A DNA stretch of 64,000 bases, taken from NCBI GenBank assembly GCA_030340625.1, contig JAOPHQ010002945.1, positions 1 to 64,000 of the forward strand, given 5' to 3'. This DNA comes from Merluccius polli. Its lineage: Eukaryota > Chordata > Actinopteri > Gadiformes > Merlucciidae. Every line of letters begins with the position of its first letter. The first letter of the stretch is position 1. A model generated the notes under the pieces. That model searched no databases. It was not told the DNA's origin and was given only the letters and a program-made list of their open reading frames with translations. Made by a program: the position numbers and the translations under genes. Below, piece by piece: positions 57,126 through 64,000 of this stretch.

Positions 57126-57249
57126 ATTCCCTTCTTTTTGGCATTTGTTATTGAATGCATTGATGTATTATTAATGTATTTATGCTAGTATGCACTAGTA
57201 CACACGATTTATGAAAGAAATGCAAATACAGTGCAGACAAAGCAGCGAC

Positions 57250-57660
57250 GTGGGGGCTGTGATGTCACAAGAGGCCCAGTAAATGGTGGATGCCAGATTC
57301 CCTCCTGGTGGCTGCAGGACTACAGTTCAATTCCCACTATGAACTACAATCCCCACAAGCAGGCAGCCAGATGGGAGGGAACAGAGGAATTACGTGGCAC
57401 ACCTGGAAGACATAAAAGGCTAATGAGAGCATGGACTTCAGGGTTTTTGTGACTGGGAGTTGACTGAGGGTTGAAGGAGTACACTCTGGAGGTTATGGTT
57501 TGGCTAATCTCGGCTCCAGCAGTCCTACTGTGTTATGGCAAAACCTCTAGGAGGGGAGACATCACAAAGCGCCTCGTTTCCTTACGGAGGTACTCACCGA
57601 AGAAAACTAATTGGCAGGAGGGGATGAAGCTTTCAGGAGGAGATTATAATTAAGTGTATT
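57250..57660 (+). mobile_element. Possible retroelement LTR fragment
   Basis: GGCACACCTGGAAGACATAAAAGGC resembles the core-promoter region of fish Ty3/gypsy-like LTRs (TATA-like CATAAAAGG, shown here split as CACACCTGGAAG then ACATAAAAGG). It is followed by a pyrimidine-poor leader. The start at TGTGATGTCAC is plausible but the end is not defined. Confidence 0.33.
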
Positions 57661-58424
57661 TGTATAGTGGCCAGTCTACACAGTGTTGATTTGAAACCTT
57701 TACAGACATTTTTGTTTTGGTTTACCACTGCTGGCGAAGTTTGTGTTCACCAATTACACGCTTCCAGATCCCTGCCTCCAGCAACATGATTTGTCGAAAC
57801 AAATATGAAGCGAAGAAGAAAGTGAAATGCCCCGTTCGCCCAGATTTGAGCTCGTCTGCCATCAGCCAAACTGTTGTCTCACAAATCAGGCTCTAGATTA
57901 AGTCTGTGTGAGAAGACAAAGAAGACGAGACAAAACTCCTCTTTCAAGTTACGTCACAGCGCATTGGAGGGAAAGAGTCTCAGTCTAGTCCTTTTTTCTA
58001 TCACCTTTACTGATTCCAACCAGGACTGACTACTGATAATGTATGTGACAAATCTCACATTTCTTCATTATATACTACATCTCACCAGTGCACCTGTCCT
58101 TTTCTTCATGGGGAAAGGTTATTAGAGGGACTGAGCTTGTTCTGTACACTATGGCTGAACACAGTGCAGCGGGGTGGTTGGTAGGAGCTTTGTAATTGCT
58201 GTAATTATGAAGTGAAAGGTCAGTCCAATAGCAGCTAGTTCACTGGACTCAGCTAAGCTGAGAGGTGGAATAGTTTTTTCCGTCTGCCATCATGGATCCA
58301 TTCTGAGCCTGTTCTATTTTTTAAACGTCAAACTACAAAAATATCATATTTACAATTATCATTGCTTAAAGATCAGTCAAATAGTCTCTCTTAACAATGA
58401 TTGCATGATATATATATATATATA

Positions 58425-58848
58425 TGTAACCGGTGGGTAAACTCTGCGTTGTGTAGTAGTAGTTGTCGTTAAGTGAACCACAATGCTCCAGTTTCTCTCG
58501 CTTTATTCCTGACAGAGATGACAATGAAACAATAAACAATACGTCTCAGACATCACCCGAGCCCCTACAAGGAGAAACATGAATATGAATAAAATAAAAC
58601 TTTAAAAACATAAAATAGAGGCCAAATAAAACCCCAATGGACCCGGAACAAAAGAATACGCTCACCTCTCCCACAGTGCACAAGGACAAGAGAGAGAGCA
58701 TTGTGGGAAATGGATATTTTATACAGACATGGGGTCGCCCCAGAAGAAATGCAGGGGTACACAGGGAGCTCTGCCGAGAAGTAACAACGGTCAGGTAGAT
58801 AGAAACAATAATTTTGTGTGATTATATTATATACAGCATAACCTCTGT

Positions 58849-58852
<4 letters not shown>
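58425..58852 (-). mobile_element. Solo LTR inserted in (TA)n (428 bp)
   Basis: It starts TGTAACCGG and ends CTCTGTTACA, giving matched TGTAAC...GTTACA termini. Read on the minus strand it carries AATAAAGCGAGAG near the 3' end, as an LTR R region would. Both sides are TA repeats (58408-58424 and 58853-58924), so the target duplication is concealed in a microsatellite. No internal coding region remains. Confidence 0.6.

Positions 58853-58924
<72 letters not shown>
58853..58924. repeat. (TA)n microsatellite
   Basis: About 36 uninterrupted TA units abutting the LTR. Confidence 0.95.
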
Positions 58925-58932
<8 letters not shown>

Positions 58933-59137
58933 TGTACATACAGTATGTGCAGCTAAGGGAAAGTCAAACATTGGTAAAGCAAATGCTGTGTTAGCACAGC
59001 CCCACGGTTGACACCGTTATATGTATAGTCTATATGTTCACACTGGTAAGTGTGTTGCTTAACACTGTGCTTAACACTACATGCGACGCGTGACATGGGC
59101 GAGCGCGACTCGTTTAAGTGCGAAGATCTCATTTGCT

Positions 59138-59155
59138 CCCCCCCCCCCCCCCCCC

Positions 59156-59189
<34 letters not shown>
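59138..59189. repeat. C20-(GA)n compound tract
   Basis: Twenty C residues run directly into about 15 GA units. Confidence 0.95.
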
Positions 59190-59190
<1 letters not shown>

Positions 59191-60641
59191 GAGATGTAGT
59201 CAAGACCTGCTTTGGTCAAGTCCAAATCCAGATGGAGCCAATCTGTAGGTATGCAATTTCAAACACAGCTTTGGTCTCTTCACAGAAGGAGTCTGAGGCC
59301 AGTCAAGGCCGGTACCACAGCCCTGGGAGAGAGACATTCATATTGAAACATTCAAACAGCATTTTAGACAATGCTTGCCCTGGCTGGGGACCATTTCTTC
59401 ACTCGGCCTGAAAAGGACTACAGCAAGGCACAATAGATGTATCAAAAGCACATTTCAACAATGTCAAACCTTAACAAAGACACCTTTCCTTGGAGTTGGA
59501 AGGCCATTGAGTACATAAGCAAAATGGCATCTTAATTTTGCACAAAAGAAGTTGCACGACGCTGGCAGCTAACAGCGTGTAGCTTGCTAGAAACAACGGA
59601 AAAGGGTAAAGGTGACCTCCATAGCAGTGTTTTAAACACAGTAAGCATTGTTTGATAATGGCACACAAATGGTAAATGTATTTATGTATAAAGTACACAC
59701 ATTTACATTAGAAATGAGCTGTTCTGGACTAATCAGCACATATAAGGTGAGTTCAGATAAAGATAAGAGTGGCGCTGCTGGTGGTAGTAGCAGTGGTTGC
59801 TGAAGACCGGAGCGCCCAGTAGATGTGTGTGAGACACTGACAAAAAGTAGTTCCCTTAGTTCGAGAATAGGGCTTTCCCGGCTTGTACATCACAATGCAT
59901 CATGGGACTTTTTGTTGCCGATACTCCATATGCCATATTGAGAGGACTCAAGAGAGTTGTAGCACTGTCAAATCCTAAACCAACATTAATATACCAAACG
60001 CTGTGGCAGTTTCGAAACACAACAATGTCTCTTCGGTAGTTAAAGGTTTCTCGGGAGAAAATGGGAATCGGGCAGCAATGGTGAAATAAGACACTGAGTC
60101 AGCAGCTGTGTTTGATGGTATGTTGAGGTAAGAATACAATATTTATTTTCCTGTTCTCTCTATCTGCTCTATTTATCTTTTTCTTTCTTCCTTCAGTTGT
60201 ATTTTTTAAGGAACGCTTCTTTTACATGGGAGTAACCATCGAGAATTCACTTCAATGAGTTACTGTGTAAATCAGTCCATTCGTGGCTTCGTCAGGGACA
60301 GTTCAAGTGCGATGCAAAAGTGTCCTTTAACTTTGGTCGAATCTCCTTGTAATTCCAATTTGCGGGACAAGTAAATGTTATTGTGCTCACACTTGTAGTA
60401 GATAATGGATAGCTCAGACCCTCTGTCTTGCTTTTGATCCAGCTCAAGGGTTTATCTCGCCTGAAACAAACAACTGCACTTCTCTCCAACAGAAGCAAAG
60501 CCGGGCTGACGAATACAAGCATCTTTCAGAATCACGAAAAAAAAGAAAGACAGACAGAAAGACCTGGCCTTGGACCCACAAAGCCAGGAAAATAATCGCT
60601 ACACAGATCAAATGCACTCTTCCCTATTTAACTCACTACCA

Positions 60642-60720
60642 GGGGTGTCAAACTCATATTGTGGACCGGATTTGTTCAAACGAGACCTCATGGGTCCCGG
60701 ATCATTTTTTGCTAAAAATC
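60642..60720 (+). mobile_element. hAT-type transposon end
   Basis: CAGGGGTGTCAAACTCATAT followed by TGGACCGG matches a widespread vertebrate hAT terminus. No matching right end was found, so this is a fragment. The 700 bases after it show no gene. Confidence 0.45.
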
Positions 60721-61530
60721 AATTTGACTCAATAACATGGATGTTTACTTTAGGCTACTTGTGGCTGTATTATTTGAAATCATTCAAGAAGGCCAACAGA
60801 TACCAAAATACCAAAATGAATTGCATTGTTGGCACATGAAAATAACACACAAGTCGAACAGCATGTTCCTATCCGTGCAACACATTGACAAGAATACATT
60901 CCTAGTAAAAGAGAGAAGCCAGCGCCACGTTGCGCACGGCCCTTACCCAACATGGCTTCACAACTAGTGTCAATTCCACATTTCAAATAATACATATTGC
61001 ATATGAAATGACACCAAAAACGGCATTCATACCGGCAACACCTATAGCGATAAGTGGTAATTGCCACCTACACCTCGTTTGTAACATTCATAATACTGCA
61101 AATGCGAGGGCTTTCATCAGTGGGCCATTTGCTCAATCACCGTTGTGTCACCTCATTCGGCGATAGTGACTGAACAGACATTTATTAAGGTTAAAATCTC
61201 CTTAAAGTGGCAAATCTCAAAGATTTCTGTTTCGTTCTCTTTGACGACACTTACTCACGATAATAAGCGGTAATTGCAGGCGTGTCATTGTGACATTTAT
61301 TGACATGAAAATCTTCAAGATTATTACTTAAAGCTCACCAAGAATTTCCTTTCAGCAAAAGGCAGCCGCATCGGACTACCACAGGTCTTTTGGACTCGAT
61401 TAATCTATTCGAGGAGACGGTTCTCTTGCAATTAACATCAGAATTGTAGTCGGCTAATGCAAAGCACGTTGATTATGCAGGGAGTCTAACAAGCACGCGC
61501 AGATATTTTCAACTAAGTACTCCCGGACTC

Positions 61531-61556
61531 GGGGGGGGGGGGGGGGGGGGGGGGGG
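61531..61556. repeat. Poly(G) tract, 26 bases
   Basis: Twenty-six uninterrupted G residues. Confidence 0.95.
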
Positions 61557-62207
61557 TTACTGCGGTCGCTGACGCGAATACACGTCTGTTCTTGACAGGT
61601 GCAGACAAAAAGAACGAGACGTAGCAACTGACCGATTCTCACCTATGTGAAAACGTAGGAGGCGATTCTAACACCGATAGGCTTGGGTGACATTAGCCAA
61701 AAAGTGACCCATTTCTGTAATAGTGTCAATATTACATATTTGCAGGTTATTTTCTGTTATTATAACCATCCCCATCTTTTTGTATCATTGTGATGGGACG
61801 TTGCGATGTACAATCGCTATAGGTATAATATTTACAATGTACATATAATCTGGTTATATTTATGTAACATATGGCCAAATTGGAGTTGGTCGAACATGGG
61901 TCGCGTCGTGGCATGACTCTTGACCTTGGTTGTCCAAATGTTTGTTGGGTATGCTTGATGAATACATTGTGCTTCTAATTGACTGCCTTATTATAAGTGA
62001 TCCCTGGCAGCTTGTGAGGAACCGTACTTAGAGGGGGTCTCCCACAGGATATTTTCAGCTTTACTTTATAAAGACCACAGCCCGTTTGACTGGCAGTGCG
62101 AGCGCTCGCGCTTGAGATGTTACTACTGGAAGAAAGTACAATTTCATCACAGGCATGGGTGCACAAGAAGCATAAATGAGCTCATGGTACAAGCTCCTTT
62201 TTTTCAG

Positions 62208-62288
62208 TCGAAAAATCAACAGCAAAAAAAAGAGAAGCATTTCAAGAAAACAACATCAAAACAGTTGCAGTTTTCGTCTTTGAAAGAG
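62208..62288 (+). CDS. Candidate 81-nt exon, Lys/Gln-rich
   Basis: A strong acceptor CTCCTTTTTTTCAG precedes 62208. The next 81 bases are open in phase 0 (SKNQQQKKEKHFKKTTSKQL and then QFSSLKE) and end before GTAATT, a weak donor. The A-rich composition means the frame could be open by chance. Confidence 0.2.
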
Positions 62289-62729
62289 GTAATTATTGAT
62301 TTGAGCTATCGTTCAAACGCATTGAGCATAAACAAGACGTCTCCGGGTTTGCTTGTTTTTTTCATTTTGTTTGCATAGGAAAGGCCTACGCTACTTCAGT
62401 TGCCCTTTTCAGTAGGGCCACCGGATTCATCTTTACATGAATGTTACTTCTGTGCTGTCACAAAATAACCAAAATAAAAAACACTTTCACTTTCAAAGTC
62501 GTCATTATCGCATATAAGATAAGTACGATCACTTTCATGCAGTTACACACATTATACTTTTGTATAATCACTTTATTTAGTTTTATAACTGTAACTGTGT
62601 GATATATGTTGGATACCCATGACCACGGAAGAAGCCCAGAAGTTTGTAGTGACCATTAACATTCAGCAAATGGGGTTTGAGGATCTTTGTCTGCCTAATG
62701 GAGGGGACCCTTGGGGGAGGCCCAACAGG

Positions 62730-62768
62730 GTGTGTGTGTGTGTGTGTGTGTGTGTGGGGGGGGGGGGG
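62730..62768. repeat. (TG)n-G12 compound tract
   Basis: About 13 TG units directly followed by 12 G residues. Confidence 0.95.
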
Positions 62769-64000
62769 TCCATTAGACGCACAAGCCTCCTGCAGACGCA
62801 GCACATTTTAAACTTCAGCACTTCTAGTTTGAGCCTTCAGTATCCCCTCATATCTCTCTGAGTTGAAACACTATACCCTCTATCTGCTGGATGTTGTGTA
62901 CACTATGTTTATGTAGTGTAGCAGGACAACAAGACCATTAAAAAACGACGGCTGGCCGAACCAGTCTTTCTTTCAAGACGCATGTATTAGCTGACTTTGA
63001 GATATGTGTAGCATACTGTCCATTGAATGGACGCTTGGTGGATGAGTAGTGGCTACTTTACCCTGTGATATAGTATGATATAGTATGAATATTTTCAAAT
63101 TATTATATTTCCATTATATATTACCAATTATCAAGGTTTCATCACAAGGGGAGAAATTCAGTGTTTTGGAGGAACAATTACAAGCCTTTAAACGATCTGC
63201 GGAAAAACGGATATTTAAATCCAGGAAACAAAAGGTGTGTGTGTGTGTGTAATACATAATATAGTTGTTTATGCATGATTTGCGTAAGCACAAAGAGCCG
63301 TGAATTATTCGGAAAAATAGGAAGAAACTGCTTTTTCAGCGCCTCACATTTTGAATTAGGCTACCTCTGTGCATGAAATGTCCTCTCCAAGTAAGCCGCG
63401 AGAAATAAGAGAGAATAAAATATCCTTGATGGTTTTAAAAACCCATCCTGCCTTATTGAGCAATATGCACAAAATGACAAAATAAACGGTTGATTGTGAG
63501 ATATGCTTTGTTGGCTTTGCTGGGAATTACAAGGATGGACGAGGAAGTGCTTTACTTTAGAGTACTTAGCTTTCCTCTCCGCGCACTCGCCCCTGTATCT
63601 CTGTCCCTGGCAGCCTGGCGGTGCATGGATTTAAAGCTGACGGTGAAATATTCAATGTGTGCTGCTCAACGAATTAGTTAACAGTGTCATATTTCCCAGA
63701 CGCTGCCATTTGTCATTTTTATCAGCGTTTTTTTTTCATGACCGTAATAGCTACAGCACAAAAAAAAATGTAAAACAAGGAATATTTTACGTTGTGTGTC
63801 ACCTTTGGTTCAGTATTTAAATGCCTATTTCTAGATACACTTAATGCTCCATAAGTCAAAAACATAACTCAACGTGCGTGTGTACCATATGTCTCATTAG
63901 TTTTGCGAAAACTTTGTACTCAACAGTTATTCATATACAGTGGAGAATACATATTTTCTAATTTGCTACAATTTGTAAACTACTTGGAAATAGGGAAGTC
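62769..64000. other. No gene recognised
   Basis: AT-rich sequence with only a short (GT)n at 63234-63250 and chance frames. I see nothing further to annotate. Confidence 0.5.

Noticed and set aside
59700..59760. Donor-like AAG|GTGAGT
   Set aside because: No open frame with a credible acceptor precedes it.

Overview
The window reads as vertebrate, and most likely teleost fish, nuclear DNA. It has no prokaryotic gene layout. Long open frames occur almost only inside simple repeats. Most of the sequence is intergenic or intronic. Dinucleotide arrays ((CA)n, (GA)n, (TA)n), uninterrupted G/C homopolymers of 20-28 bases and two minisatellites are very dense. Recognisable elements match fish repeat families: hAT-like foldback MITEs, a deleted PIF/Harbinger element, a SINE whose tail resembles the fish HE/V-SINE core, and solo-LTR-like units. 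Such extreme microsatellite density is known for gadiform fish such as cod. That assignment is inference; the sequence does not prove it.

Layout. 1-7.7 kb: microsatellites, one copy of a dispersed repeat and a possible minus-strand exon (4934-5209). 7.7-9.2 kb: an interstitial telomere-like array beside a CpG-rich block with CCAAT motifs. 9.2-15 kb: a second copy of the dispersed repeat with a MITE-like insertion, a candidate solo LTR (11340-11691), a 82-bp tandem duplication split by a 55-bp segment that recurs exactly 3 kb away, and a higher-order CA array. 15-21.5 kb: GA/CT/G/C tracts, a long hairpin and a 27-bp minisatellite. 21.8-25.3 kb: nested hAT elements with clean 8-bp target duplications, and a TTAA-flanked element. 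25-39 kb: microsatellites, low-confidence exon candidates and an inverted pair of SINE-like sequences. 39-40.1 kb: a hAT-like foldback MITE followed by a Harbinger remnant. 41-48 kb: CCCT/C/CT tracts, a duplicated 155-bp unit, a possible recursive splice site, conserved-looking AT-rich DNA, the best terminal-exon candidate with a downstream AATAAA (45085-45715), an AT-rich palindrome, a TCTA/TCTG array and a GAA/CAA composite minisatellite. 48-64 kb: CA/CT arrays, a second and internally rearranged copy of the foldback MITE, a solo LTR inside (TA)n, and degraded repeats.

No complete gene can be assembled. The exon candidates are scattered, short and supported only by splice-like signals and open frames; several may be chance. 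The window is best read as the large introns and 3' region, or the regulatory desert, of one or more genes on the plus strand. The strongest signals are structural: mobile elements whose boundaries and target duplications resolve to the base, templated-insertion-like duplication, and palindromes. I found no tRNA, rRNA or CRISPR array, and no evidence of a new multi-gene system.
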